Assembly: GCF_031143425.1 (NCBI RefSeq) | Contig: NC_090447.1 | Span: forward strand, 30,098,238 to 30,162,237 | Reading direction: 5' to 3' | DNA from: Pleurodeles waltl | Taxonomy: Eukaryota > Chordata > Amphibia > Caudata > Salamandridae | Length of the DNA: 64,000 nucleotides | Shown here: in pieces, positions 34,996 to 47,580 of the stretch | How the letters are laid out: each line of letters begins with the position of its first letter | Numbering within the stretch: the stretch's first letter is position 1 | The notes under the pieces: generated by a model | What the model saw: only the letters and a program-made list of their open reading frames with translations | What the model was told of the DNA's origin: nothing | Databases searched by the model: none | Program-made: the position numbers and the translations under genes

Positions 34996-35580
34996 GGGTC
35001 ATGTAAGGTGTTTTTCGAGCCTGGGAGTGTTGTACAGCGAAGCCCAATACAGAAAGACAATGCCCAGGGCACATGGGAGACCAGAGCTACACATGGGACT
35101 TCAGGCTGAATGTGGAGCTGTCCTTCGACACACTGCACCCCAAGCCGGGGTCAGAGGTGTGCACCCCTCATGTAATGGCGCATGCAGCCTCTTGCATGAC
35201 TTGAGAGGCCCCCAGGCACGCACCCACCTCACACTTGTGTTAGTTTGTAGCCACCTGATGGTAAGGCTCGACTTCACTGTGCACATAAAGCAAACATTGG
35301 CAAAGCCACCAGGTCTATTTATAGCGTGCCAACATTGTCGATTATTTGAACCACAAAATAATACAGAAACTAGCATTCATTAAACACACACACAACGGAT
35401 AACCAAATGTATTGCGATTTGCAAACAAATGTAAATAATAAAAGGATACTAATTTAATTTTTACCTTCCAAATCCAAATTCCTTGACGTTTAGAGTAGGT
35501 TTTAAAAATGTCAGTTGTATATTTAGCCACTTCATTTATACAGACTTTATTCATCTGCTAACATTATTTCATTTTCTAAG
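34996..35580. other. Unassigned sequence
   Basis: No supported gene. The longest frame (34970-35383) begins inside the minisatellite and has no domain I recognise. A short (ca)n run lies near 35387. Confidence 0.5.
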
Positions 35581-35649
35581 CAGTCATGGACCCCCTGAGG
35601 AGGCTTCACGGACCCCCAGGGACCCCGGACCACAGGCTGGGAACCACTG
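35581..35649 (-). mobile_element. hAT-type terminal sequence
   Basis: Ends cacaggctgggaaccactg, the reverse complement of the CAGTGGTTCCCA start typical of many vertebrate hAT elements. The preceding text of repeated gaccccc/ggacccc also fits such ends. The other terminus was not found, so only this end is called. Confidence 0.45.
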
Positions 35650-35989
35650 CTTTAAAGTGTCACGTGTGGCAGCCCTGGAGATGGGTTCGGGAGGGGACTA
35701 TTTTCCCAATCGGCTGGAGGTGTAAATGTTGGTGACTTTTGGGATGGCCATTAAAGACATCTGACCGGAGATGCAAGTGTTCGGGCTGCAGCCCGCAGAC
35801 ACAGTTTATGCTGGAACGAGTCGCCACCGCCGAGCTCCGCTCAAAAGTTTCACCAAGTTATTAATTTTAAAAGGGAAAACCAGACCGTTCATCATATAAA
35901 CGCTTTCCCACACTTTCAAATCACCAGTCCAGCACAAAAAACGTATCCACTGACTAGTCTGCTTGCAGTGTGTTTACATCTGGGTGTGT

Positions 35990-36055
35990 ATTGTAATTGC
36001 ATTTGTATAGCGTTTACTACACGTGAAGAGGCATGGAAGCACTTTACGTTGTGCA
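35990..36055 (-). mobile_element. LINE 3'-tail fragment (minus strand)
   Basis: The text attgcatttgtatagcgttt and what follows parallels attgcatttgtagagcgtgc at the 3' end of the LINE at 44826. It is probably a very short 5'-truncated LINE or a SINE sharing that tail. Confidence 0.45.
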
Positions 36056-36064
36056 AGTGTTAAA

Positions 36065-36214
36065 CCCATGTGTGATGTGCTGCTCTAGTACAGTTTTTTC
36101 CCCTGTGAATTCTGGGACATGTAGTCCTGTTTTATAATGAAATAAAGAAGCCTACAATTCCTAGTATTCAAAGAAAAAAATGGACTGGAGCAACACATCA
36201 CACATGGACCTGGG
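36065..36214. mobile_element. Fold-back MITE, copy B
   Basis: Same design as copies A and C: left arm catgtgtgatgtgctgctct, right arm agcaacacatcacacatgga, and inner arms tgaattctgggacatgtagt against tacaattcctagtattca. Internally deleted or diverged at the extreme left end. Confidence 0.75.
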
Positions 36215-36639
36215 AAACTTGGCTGGGCTGAAATACAGTTTATTAAAATTGTACTGAGCAATCTTGCACTCAACTTTAACAGCAACACCCGCTCGCTCCC
36301 CCGGTACAACAGCTCACATCTACCAATCCCCGTAGTGTGTTCAGTCTAATGTTTCCTGTTCAGTGAGAGATCCGACGTTTCAGATCTTCGTCCCACTGAG
36401 GTCTGCGTCAGGGCAATCCCTTGAGAGAAGAGCAAAGCACTCAGAACCAAGTGAAGCTATCCAGCCAGGCCAAGGACATCACCAAATACTAAGAAGGCAT
36501 CCGAAATCCACCTCAACAAGTGAGCAGTAATGTGCAGTGACACCCTCACCAAATGTTTCCTTTCAGTCACCAAGAGAAACCATTGCTATGAAGCTAATGC
36601 AGTTTACCACTTCGGCCATTGGCAGATTGCTGTCGACCG

Positions 36640-36830
36640 TTGAGTGTAAACCACAAACATTTGCTCATTTTAAAAAAGACGCAAATAAGAGCCCCCTCCT
36701 CACTTCTTGAATTCTGCAAGGAGCTGAAGATCTGGCTTTTCGAGTAATTCTTCAAGGCCCGAGGTGTGGCTAGACTCCCACGTGCTCTCCACGTGGATAC
36801 CCTCCGGGTGATAGTGCACTCTGCAAATCT
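36640..36830 (+). mobile_element. Probable LINE ORF2 C-terminus and 3' UTR fragment
   Basis: At 36712-36747 one frame reads KELKIWLFE followed by a stop, close to the LKTWLFE-stop ending common in L2/CR1-type reverse transcriptases. The text after it, with a gtgcactctgcaaat motif, is like such LINE 3' UTRs. It is short, so confidence is limited. Confidence 0.4.
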
Positions 36831-39800
36831 GCGTGACATGAGTCCATTACCTACTCTTCTAAGCCCACCAGCCTCCTCTCCGAGCGCAAGGCCGCAAACC
36901 TCCCAACTCCAAGTTCTCCATCCTCATCCTTAGCTACCAACAAGGCTAAGCCTTTCTTTGGAGTCTCAGACCTTCTGCACAGATACAATATATTCAAGAG
37001 TGCTATTTAAATGTGATGATTCATATATTGATTACCACATTCATTCTCTCTTACCTGCATCAACATAGAGGGCTTTGACCTGTCCCAAGTCTTCTAAACT
37101 CAAGCCAGCAAGACTCAGTCCTATCTGACAGGACCTCACAATTCCCCAAACGGAAAGGATTCCATCTCCTCAACCCTCAATGCCATTATCACATCCACTT
37201 CTCCACAATCCCCTGATCTGAATTACCAGCCCACTTATTCCCCTCTGACAACGTCATCACCACCTCACGGTCTCCATTAACCTGACACCCACAGCCATCC
37301 TCAGCAAACTGATGTTTAATGCAGGATGTCCTACAAACCCTGGCCTCTCTTACTCCCCAATCTCTTCTATAGACACAGAACTCCATGACATACTGAAAGC
37401 TTGACTAGACATGGTCTTTCCTCTGCGTGCCCCCCGCACTGCTCTTTCAAGCAATCATGGATTTCCCCTTCACATCTGGCTGCTTAAAACCACCATCCGC
37501 GTGTCCCTCTACAGATGGACAAATACCAAACTCTGCCTCCTCACCACCCACAAATACTCTCTCTCCTCATATCCAAACGTAGGTCACACGAGTCTATGCT
37601 TCACAAACCCCATAAATCCCTCTATGACCCCCGAGAAACCACCCTTCTCCAGGACTCCAAATGTACTCTCCTGAATATTCCCATTTATGCTTCTCCTCCG
37701 TTGACCACCTCCTCCATTTCCCATGGTTCAATACAGGCTGTCCCCTTCTTTTCGCTTGTAAAATTACTAAAATGAGCAAGTTCCTAGTTAGTTCTCTCCT
37801 TTAACGTCCAGAGACACCCCCCAACAGCCAGCAGCATCCCTTTGTCAGTCTTCTTGTCTAGGTTCCCACAACCTCTTGTGGAGCTGACCCCGTCTCTCTG
37901 CATGGCTATCCCTTCCAGTGCAGCTACATACACCTTGGACCTCCCCAGATCACCAAATCTTTCACCTCTCTTGTACTGAAACACCTCAATGAATGAGTCC
38001 CTTTCTGTTGGTACATACCCGACCCGGTATAAAGATTCAAGAATATCCACCGTCCTGTCCTCCCAACCCTGCCAAACCATTACTTTAACATCCATTGGCA
38101 GGAATGTGGGCAAACACTGCAAATCTCCTCTGGAATGCTCACCAGGGCTTTCCTAAGCCAGAGTAGCATCATCATAATATCACTCAGGTAGAAAGGAGAT
38201 CTTGTCTCAATCTGACACAGGTAGTCACTGGACCATTCTTAAAGTCATATAGAACTGCTTCAGGAAATACAACCAGAGGGTTCATTTAATTGAAATGTGC
38301 CACTGACAAGTCTTCACCTCCACAACAGTGGTGGACTCATCCATCTCTTCAACAACCAGAATATCAACCAAGAATCAGTCATCACATTGCAAACCACTTA
38401 CCAACCCCTTGACACCAGCAAATTTGAATACTACCAAAAGGGTGGTTGTAAGAAATTCGGTCATTATTTGCAAAGGATCTGAGCTCTTGGCAAGTAATAT
38501 GTCCACAATTGTCTCTCGTAAGCAAGTTCCCTGTCGTAGCACTTGACTTTCTCAGGGCAGCAAAGCAAAGCAGTTCAAGGCCTATTCAGGGGAGCTGGTT
38601 TGGGCTAGCAATCCTCGTTTGCTGGCATGCAACAACAAACTCAATACATTATTGTACAGTCAGTGCTTCTTCTTGTAATGAGGACTAGTAGTTTTACTAT
38701 TTACACACTACTAGATAATAGGCATTAAACCACAAATATTTACATCAGGTGAGTAAAAATACATTTAATGACGCCCTCATCACATTTCACCCTTACTGGG
38801 TCCTGAACCCCATAATCACAATACCTCCATCTATACCAAATGCCACATCACAATACAGGGGGGTGTCAATTGATAGAAGGCAGGTCTACTGGCTTTGTTA
38901 TGGAGTCATCACATTAATAAAATAGGCACGTGTTATAATTCACCATTGTATCAACATTAAAACCATGGAGAAAATAAAAACATTCAAATACATTCATTAT
39001 AATCAAAAGCTTTGCAGTGTTCATCAGTGGTACGGTCAATAAAACATTTAAATTGAAAATGTTTGTGTCAAGAGTCTTTCTTCACTTTCTACAACCCACA
39101 TAATATAGGCATAGAACCTACCAAAAAGGGGTCCCTGAGCACCATAGCCTGAGAGCCGCTCTGGGAGTGCTTGAAATCCATCTGTGTCGCCAGGCCATGC
39201 ATCCTATGGCCTGGGAGACATATGGTGACTGTGGCAAAACATTTCTGGGGGCTGCAGGAGTTTCTGCAGCCCCCCAAACGTGTTTGAACCAATTGGTGAT
39301 GCCTCTTGCCCTTTGGAGGGACCAGAGCAGAGGTATTGGCAATCTTCAGCCGCTTCGCAGGTCATTATGGGGTACTCTAGCTCAGAGGGGCGAATATCTA
39401 ATGAACAGGTTCACCTGCTGTGTTGGTGTTGGTCTGCTGCCTTCTACCATGCTGCTCTTTTTCCTATTTGGACCCCACTGGCTCCCTGCACATTTTCTCG
39501 GGTTGCACAGGAGCCAGCACCATTCCTTTCCTTCTCCCACCTGGTGAGAGCAACCTCTTATCCTGGTTGTTGCCTGAGATGAGACCTACATAGTTTCCCT
39601 TTGACTGCAAGGAGCATGGGAAGGGCAGCAGAAAGCCTGCATGGCCTCACCCACCAGACACGATCACGACAACATGCCCACATGAATTGTGTGGCTGCCC
39701 TGGAGGATGGGGTCCCAAGATAGTTTTTCCTTTGGCGGCCCGGGGAATGAGGTTCCTGGGGCCACAGGGGGCCAACACGTGCCCTTCCAGGAAATAATGG

Positions 39801-40721
39801 AATAGTGATGTGCCCACCTCCTGGAGTCTGGCCCACTCCACAAAGAGTTTGAGGAATATGCTACGAGTGTGACACACTCGGTTTTCTTGGCTCTTTTCTT
39901 CAAAGGAGCAAAGTTTTGAAGGAACATACCTCTGGCCCTGTTGGACCGATATTCTCCATTTTTGGCTTGTTTTGCTCCTGGTGGTAAGCCCTGATCACTA
40001 GGAGCATTTACATCAAGCCCCCTGGCTTTTACATGACGTTTTGTGTGGGGAGCTGGATTTTTACTACCCCCTTGCACTAGGCCCGTCCTCTGCCCGCATT
40101 GCTAAGGCTCTCTTCTGCTTGGAGGCGTCTTCCACAGACAGTAAGCAGAACACTCTGCCTGCTACACACCCCAAGCCCATGGCCTCCTGACCATCTTACA
40201 AGGCGCCCATATGCAATGGAGCAAATGGCCAGTCCACAGAAGTCCTAGGGCAGTCATCCAAAGTCCTGCTTGAGGTCCATTCCCCTAACTAAACCTTAGA
40301 AGTCATAAAAGCGCCAGAACCATTGGTTCTCTAGTTCATCCTTCCAGGGCATCAGGGAGCTTCTCTTTCCAGCTTCATATCCTTTTCTGGTTGTTGCTTC
40401 CAGGTCCAAGTCTTTCCATCTGTCTCTCCCTTGTACAGGGGTTTTTAAGTGGAGGTGGAAAGTTCTAGATACCAGGTACCCGTTGCTAATCCCAGGATGC
40501 CACACCACCAGTCTACCCTGCTTCAACCCTCCTGCACAGAATTCTGGGACATGCCAAGATGGTGACTTCAAGTGTTCTTTGGTAAGAACCTCTCTGAGGA
40601 CCGCTGTTCTGCCCCTAGCTGACACAGCTGCCTGATCACTTCTTATCAAAACTTTAAAGGTGAGCCAACTCCTGTGTTGGTTCTAGAGGTCTGGGCCCCA
40701 TCCTCTGTTCCAGTGTCATTG
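36831..40721. other. Unassigned sequence
   Basis: Almost 3.9 kb with no gene I can support. A minus-strand frame at 37784-38122 (112 codons) and plus-strand frames near 37411-37775 are open but match nothing I know. Old, diverged transposon coding sequence is possible. The rest is AT-rich (38650-39080) or mixed sequence. Confidence 0.45.
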
Positions 40722-40860
40722 TGAGAAATTGGGTTGTTGCTTGACTGGGGTATGAGCCCTGGTCAACCAGCAACCAGAATCCTAGTCATGGTAAGTTTCA
40801 AGCAAACCCTAAATTAACCTGTGCTCACCCCAGACAAGTGAACAGAGGTAGGCAGTAGGC
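40722..40860 (+). mobile_element. LTR-like repeat fragment, same family as 63039
   Basis: tgagaaattgggttgttgct and the following aaccagcaaccagaatccta align with 63039-63180 over about 130 bp. The family begins TG(TT)AGAAATTGGG, suggestive of an LTR start. Only the first part is here. Confidence 0.5.
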
Positions 40861-42561
40861 ACCAAATGGCTAAGGCAAAAAAAAAAAGCCCATTTTCTAG
40901 AAGTGGCATGTTTAGAATTGCAATTTAAAATCTGCCTTCACCATAAAGTGTGATTTTAAATTGTGATTCCGGAGACACCAAACTCGAAAAGATTATCTCT
41001 TACAGATTGTGAATTACACTTATAAGATGTAAGAAGGTAATTCCAATGTTATCCTGTTGGTTGCTGTAGTGAGCAACTTTGGAAGTTTTTGACTACCAGG
41101 ACATGTAAAACTTAAAAAGGTATATGTTCTGCCTTTTAAATACATTGCACTCTGCCCTCTGGGTTGTCCAGGGCCTAACTTAGGGCTGACATATGTATAC
41201 AAAGGGAAGGTTTGGGCCTGGCAAAAAGGTTAGTAGGCGAGGTCGACATGGCAGCATAAAACTGCACACACAGGCTCTGCAATGGCAGGTATGAAACATG
41301 GCTGAAGGGCTACTTAAATGGGTGGCACAATCAGTGCTTCAGGAACACAAGTAGCATTTAATTTACAGGCCCTGGGCAAATGCAGTGCACTTTACTAGGG
41401 TCTTCTGAGTAAGTTGAATATGCCAATTGAGGATAAGCCAACATTACCATGTTTAGGGAGAGAACAAGCACATTAGCACTGCTTAGCAGTGGTAAAGTTC
41501 ACAGAGTCCTAATATCAGCAAAAACAAGGCCAGAAAAATGGAGGAGGTTATCGGATGCAGAGTTCTTACCCATCTCTTCCATCACCCAATAACTGGGCCA
41601 ATCACTATTATTGCCCTTTTGTGGGGTGAGGACTTGGAGCCCTCTGCCTGGGGAATAGAGTAATTCATTTGGCCCGGGTGGAGTTGGGGGAATAAAGGCC
41701 TGGAATCTGCATCTGAGCTGAGCCAGAGAAATATGACAAATTTTGAAGTCTTATACGATGTGTATGTAGTGAGCTGGGGACTGCAAATTCAAACTCTGGT
41801 GCATTTTATCCCTACATTGGTACTTTGCTGGACCCTGTATGCCTCAGTGGAGCCAAACAACACATTAGGGCAAATTTTGTCTATAATGTGTAACACAGTG
41901 AAGCACTAAAGACCTATACTATGGATGCCCACTCATATTATAAGGTCTACCCAAGTTCAGCACCAATGCTTGCAGAGTTCCTTCTGCAACAGCCTCCCTG
42001 TGTGCAGATACTGGACTGCGCACACGTGGTCTCACACGTGCAGCCGGCACATGTACACACATGTGTGCTCACATGCTATCAGTCTATTGCCTCTTACTCT
42101 AGCTGTGAAACAGTGACCTTATCTTAATTGGCAGATACTGGTGATTTAAAACACGATGTCAAATTATAGTGAATTTCTGTAAGAGAGACTTAGGAAGTGT
42201 TACTTGCTCACAGTAAAAGTAGAAAAAAAACATAGTCATTTGCAAAAACTCCTGATGGAATAAGTGGGTGGAATCTATTTGCCTTTCATTTTACATGTGG
42301 TTCTGCTACGTTAGAAGATCTGCTTTAGAAAAACATCATTGGCAGGCCAAGGACCTGGCTGTGATTTATAAGAAATTAATTTCCTATTTTTGACTACAAA
42401 GACTCCTACATGGAGCTACTAATCAATGGCGTACTGTTTCTCTTCATCAAAACACGAGCCATATTTTCATCTTAGTTAATAAGTTACTAACAATCATTGC
42501 AGTGTTTTGTCAGAGGCAGCTAGCACTCGTAGGAAATAGGAATTGCTACATGACCTACCTC
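40861..42561. other. Unassigned sequence
   Basis: No gene, RNA or clear repeat recognised. Two overlapping short frames at 41921-42127 have no domain. Confidence 0.5.
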
Positions 42562-42910
42562 CAGTGCTTAATTTGAGCTGGTGGTTTCTGGTGCTCGGCA
42601 CCCGCACTTATTTGTCAACACCAGCAATTATGACAGCCTGCCACATGGTGGTGCTGTATGGCTAATTTAAAGATCGGCACAACAGTTGTTTATTAAATCA
42701 TGACACATTAGTAAAGGCTACTACCTGCTGCCCAAGCCAGTCTTACCGCTGTGGGGGGGGGCTAAAACAGTGTCACACTTGTAGAAGTGTGATGGTTAGT
42801 AGTTGTGTGGGTACTGCCTATTGGCAGTGTTGGTAGGAACAATGGGTGGGACAAGCTGCAGTGGCCTCCTAACCGGCCCTGGCACTTGTATTTTCACAAA
42901 TTAAGCTCTG
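42562..42910. mobile_element. hAT-like MITE (349 bp)
   Basis: Terminal inverted repeats cagtgcttaatttg (42562-42575) and caaattaagctctg (42897-42910) pair over 14 bp with one mismatch and begin CAG as hAT ends do. Flanking 8-mers (cctacctc/cttgcggc) agree at only four positions, so the target duplication is decayed or the boundaries are slightly off. No transposase is encoded. Confidence 0.55.
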
Positions 42911-43863
42911 CTTGCGGCGAGCTCATTGGTTGATGACCAGTTTTATCTCCTTAAGTATCAGAAAGCTGGAATCTGACTAAAAGCATTTAGAACATAGACT
43001 CCATTATTTGTTAACTCTTGGAAAAAGACGGTTGCTACTCCTGCATACTCATGTTGAACCCATGTACCCAGGCCACTCCACTTTTTGTTTTGACTCTACG
43101 TGTGCCCTGCCACTAAAAAGCATGAGTGATAGAAATGTCCTACTAACCCGTTAACCATAATTTGGTCCTACAATCCAACTTTTACTTCACAGTTGCTGGC
43201 CTATATTTGATGGTGGTCCTGACACCCAAGCTGAAGACTAAAGGAATTGACAGCCTTGGCGTTGAGCTCACGGTAAGGTCCATTCTTCCTTTGGAGATCT
43301 GTACTATTATGACCACTGACATGTTTCACAAGAGAGCCCAAGTCTCCCTTTCTTACTAGGGAGAAATAACTTTGACCATTGGTGTTTTATCTGCATTCAG
43401 TCCTTCAATGCTAGCTCTTTCTTTTAATGCTCTTTGAAAGACTTCCATGTTTGAAAACCGCGCCATCAAACTAAACCCTGTCATCCGTAAATCTGTGTAT
43501 ATAGGACCATGGGCCACAAAAGGGGTTCCATGTTCACCCGCGCATAGATTCAGTGTATTTATTGTTCTGCTCATCATCAATAATAAAAAATACAAAAAAG
43601 TGTATCCTTGTGACAAGTTGTATCTGGAATCCATGACTCCATAGTTGCACACCCTAATAATATAGCACATACACTTTCTTGGTTTAGACAAGGTTGGTAC
43701 TTAGTCAATAAGAGCTTTTTTGAAAAGCAAAACTGAACTGGTCTTCTCTCAAGTGTATTTATGTAAAGACTGGGACTTCAGCACCATGAAAAGAGAACTC
43801 TGAGAAGAGATAAGAAAACATTGAATGCGTTATAAAAGCTCATTTTGGGCTGGATGAAGACTC
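42911..43863. other. Unassigned sequence
   Basis: Nothing recognised beyond short open frames without domains (43162-43359; 43356-43691 minus). Confidence 0.5.
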
Positions 43864-43936
43864 AAGGACACCAATAGCACCTTGAGACCCTAGCAGGTGA
43901 GTAGTTGCGCTATACAAGCACTGATTGATTGATTGC
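43864..43936 (+). mobile_element. LINE 3'-tail fragment (plus strand)
   Basis: caccttgagaccct...ggtgagtag...gattgattgattg parallels the reverse complement of 44830-44880, the 3' end of the LINE 0.9 kb downstream, including the (attg)n tail. It is a 5'-truncated copy, or a SINE that borrowed the tail. Confidence 0.65.
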
Positions 43937-44825
43937 TTCAAGACAAGATGCTTACAAAGATTAAAAGGATCATTTTTTAAACTATTCACACCATTCACCA
44001 AAAACAGGTGAGTAATGTTTATCGTCTTCATGGGACTGATCAAGCAAGAGATGCTGTAAAATCACTCAAGAAGTTATTCAATAACACTACAAGGAAGAGC
44101 GTGCACTATTGAAATTCCAAATACCGATGATAGGAGAGCCATTTATGAGGTCTGAAATATTCCACTTAACCAACTATCTTGTCACGTTCACCAGTCCTAA
44201 AACCCATGAAGAAGAGGCTTACTAACAAGATTAAATCCCCCAATGTTTTGGTGAGCCAGCTCAGCAGCGTCTGCTAAAGAGACCCCCAACCATCACACAA
44301 TGAAACTCTTGAGGGCACCCCATCATCCATTCTTATAAAGCGACATAGTCTCCGAAAAGCCATTGTCAATTTTAGATCGATCACAACCCTCCAATACAAC
44401 ATCAATGTTGTAGAAAGATGATTGATCAATGTCCTCAGGGATGATGTGGGGAAGGGTCTCCATCGAGGAGCACCTGTAGAATATCCGGGAGACCCGCTCA
44501 TTGTGATGGACAAAAGCAATGATGACTAGGTCTACTCCTGCGTCACTCTGTAGTATGTGAAACTTTGGGCCTTGACCAATAGGAAGAAATAGTTTGTGGG
44601 AATTATGGGAACTTCCCTAGAGTGATCCAAACATTCCTGCAAATTTACAACCAACAAATAAAGGTAACGTGCCACACTGTATAAAATGGGGATCTTATTC
44701 GCTCCTCTACATTTCAACATATTTATCTGGCCATTGGGCCAGGTAACTGAAAATTAAATTTCAGATATAACTGGATGACATTCTGATATACCTCCACATG
44801 GAAAACCAATCTTTGTGTCAGGATC
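43937..44825. other. Unassigned sequence
   Basis: No gene or named repeat recognised between the two LINE tails. Confidence 0.5.
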
Positions 44826-47580
44826 AATCAATCAATCATTGCATTTGTAGAGCGTGCTACTCACCCGTGAGGGTCTCAAGGTGCTTGAGGGGGGGGGGGG
44901 GTAGCTGCTACTGCTTGAATAGACAGGTCTTGAGGAGTCTCCTGAAGGTTAGTAGGTCCTTGGTCTGACGTAGGTGGATGGGGAGGGTGTTCCAGGTCTT
45001 GGCAGCGAGTTAGGAGAAAGATCTGCCACCAGTTGTTGTCCTGTGGATGCGTGGGACGGTGGCGAGGTCGGCAGAGCACAGCCGACGGTTCGGGGTGTAG
45101 AAGGTGAGATGATCATTGAGGTATGCTGGTCCGGCGTTGTGGAGTGCATTGTGGCCATGGGTTAGGAGTTTGAATGTGATCCTCTTGTTGACAGCGAGCC
45201 AGTGCAGGTCTCTCAGGTGGGCTGTGATGTGGCGGGGGATGTTGAGGATGAGGCGTGCGGAGGCGTTCTGTATCCGTTGCAGTCTTTTCTGGAGAACCAC
45301 CATGGTTCCCGCATAGAGAGCGTTGCCGTAGTCCAGTCTGCTTCTGACGAGGGCCTGGGTAACCGTCCGTCTGGAGATCCACCTGTAGATTTTGCAGAGC
45401 ATTCGGATGGTGTTGAAACAGGAGGATGAGACGGCGTTGACTTGTTGGGTCATGGAGAGCGATGAGTCAAGGATGAAACCCAGGTTGTGCGCATGGTTGG
45501 AGGGCGTTGGTGCAGCTCCCAGCATGGGCGGCCACCAGGAGGTGTCCCAAGCGTAGGGGGTGAGGCCGAGGATGAGGACCTCTGTCTTATCTGAGTTTAG
45601 GTTTAGTTGACTGTTCTTCATCCAGTTGGCGACGCCTTTATACCTTCGTGGAGGTTGGTTTTGGCAGTGGCGGGGTCCTTGGTGAGGGAGAGGATCAGCT
45701 GGGTGTCGTCAGTGTAAGAGACGATGTTGAGGTTGTGAGATCGTACGATTTTGGTGAGCGGTTCCATGTAGACGTTGAAGAGTGTCAGGCTGAGGGAGGA
45801 GCCCTGTGGTACGCCGCAGGTGGTCTGGGTGGCTTCAGATAGGAATGGAGGGAGGCGGACTCTCTGTGTTCTGTTGGAGAGGAAGGAGGTGATCCAGTTC
45901 AGGGCCTTGTCATGGATCCCTGCGTCGTGGAGGCGTGTGCGCAGGGTGTGGTGGCAGACGGTATTAAAGGCGGCTGAGAGGTCAAGGAGGATGAGGGCTG
46001 CAGTTTCGCCTTTGTCAAGGAGGGTCCGGATGTCGTCGGTGGCAGCGATGAGGGTGGTCTTGGTGCTGTGATTGCTGAGAAAAGCCAGATTGGGACGGGT
46101 CCAGAGTGTTGTTTTTCTCCAGGTGGTGGGTCAGTTGCCTGTTGACGATCTTCTCGAGAACCTTTGCCGGGAACGGAAGCAGGGAGATGGGCCGGTAGTT
46201 TTTGAGGTACTTAGGGTCCGCCCTGGGTTTCTTGAGTAAGGCGTTGATCTTGGCGTGCTTCCAGCTTTCCAGGAAGGTAGTGGTCTCGAAGAGCTATTGA
46301 TGATCATACAGAGTTGGGGGGCGATGATGGCACTTGCTCTGTTGTAGATGTAGTGTGGGCAGGGGTCAGATGGAGAGCCAGAATGAATGGTGTTCATTAC
46401 TTTGGTGATGTCAGCGATGTTGACGCGAGTCAAGGAGAGCAGGCGGTTGGTGTGGTTGGAGGGCGATGAGTCGGAGGTGTTGGTGGCTGCTGGTGGGGTC
46501 TTGTTGTTGAAGCTGTCGTGGATGTCTGTGATCTTGCGGTGAAAGAAGGTGGCGAGGGAGTCGCAGAGGTCTTGTGAAGGTGCGATCTCGTTGGTGCTGG
46601 AGTTGGGGTTGGAGAGTTCCTTCACGATGTTGAAGAGCTCTTTGCTGTTGTGCGCGTTGTTGTCGATACGTTCCTTGAAGGAGGAGAATCTCTGGGTGGT
46701 CCGGATGAGCTGGTGGTGCTTGCGGATGGCGTTCTTGAGGGCCGTGTGTGTGGCTGGTGTCTGTTTCTGGCGCCACTTCCTCTCGAGTTTTCGGCAGGCC
46801 TGTTTGGAGGTGCAGAGGTCGGTGGTGAACCAGGTGGCCTTTCTAAAGGCGCGGTTGTGAGAGGGTTTCTTGATTGGGGCGAGGGTGTTGGCGCAGTCGT
46901 CGATCTATTGCCTGAGGTTGTGGGCGGCTGTGTCAGCGTCGGTGTTGTCAGCTGGTGGGGCTTGGGCAGAGATCAACCGGTCGTTGGTGACCTTGTTCCA
47001 GCTGCGGCCGGGGATCGGTTGCAGGTTGTAGTGGGTGGTGGGTTTATTGAAGGTGAAGTGGACGCAGCGGTGGTCGGTCCGGTGGAGTTCGGTGGTGTGG
47101 CTGAAGGTGATGTGGCTGCTGGCGGAGAAGATGGGGTCGAGCATGTGTCCGGCGGAGTGGGTGGCAGATGTGACGAGCTGCTTGAGTCCGAGGTTGGCGA
47201 GCAGGGCGGTGGAGTTGCTGTCATTGGTGTTTTTGAGGTTGAAGTTCAGGTCTCCGAGGAGGATGTAGTCTGTAGAAGCAAGGGCTTGAGTGCTGATGAC
47301 ATCGGCGATGGAGTCACTGAACTGAGGTTGAGGTCCAGGGGGTCTGTAGATGAGGGTACCCCTGAGGATGGTCTTGGGATCGATGTGGATTTGGAAGCGC
47401 ATGAGTTCGGTGGTGCTGAGGGTGTCTTCGGTGTTGGTTGAGATTCTGATGGTGTTCCTGTGGACGATGGCGATCCCTCCTCCCGGTCTGTTGGTGCGGT
47501 CTCTGATGGTGATCTTGTAACCGTCTGGGATGGCTATGGCGATGTCGGGTGCTGAAATTGATAAAATTGCTAAGTGCAAG
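44826..47580 (-). mobile_element. 5'-truncated L2/CR1-type LINE
   Basis: About 2.75 kb on the minus strand. The 3' end is an (attg)n tail at 44826-44840. The endonuclease lacks its N-terminal part at the upstream end (about 47580), so the element is 5' truncated, the usual outcome of target-primed reverse transcription. A 13-base G run (44889-44901) lies in the 3' region. Its tail matches the fragments at 43864 and 35990. Confidence 0.88.
44908..47579 (-). pseudogene. LINE ORF2: endonuclease and reverse transcriptase, broken
   Basis: Read on the minus strand: an APE-type endonuclease part (47579-46905) with GDLNFNL and a THSAGHMLDPIF-like region; a middle linker (46625-46131); RT palm with GVPQGSSLS (about 45800) and YTDD (45705-45716), where F/YADD is usual; thumb and C-terminal part (45621-45010) with SRLDYGNALYAG and LHWLAVNKRI motifs typical of the L2/CR1 group; and an FRRLLKTCLF end with stop at 44908-44910. 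Several frame changes and at least one internal stop (near 45010) break it. The start of the endonuclease is missing, so it cannot be active. Confidence 0.88.

Noticed and set aside
37784..38122. 112-codon minus-strand frame as a host exon
   Set aside because: No family recognised, no convincing splice sites, and the area is repeat-derived.
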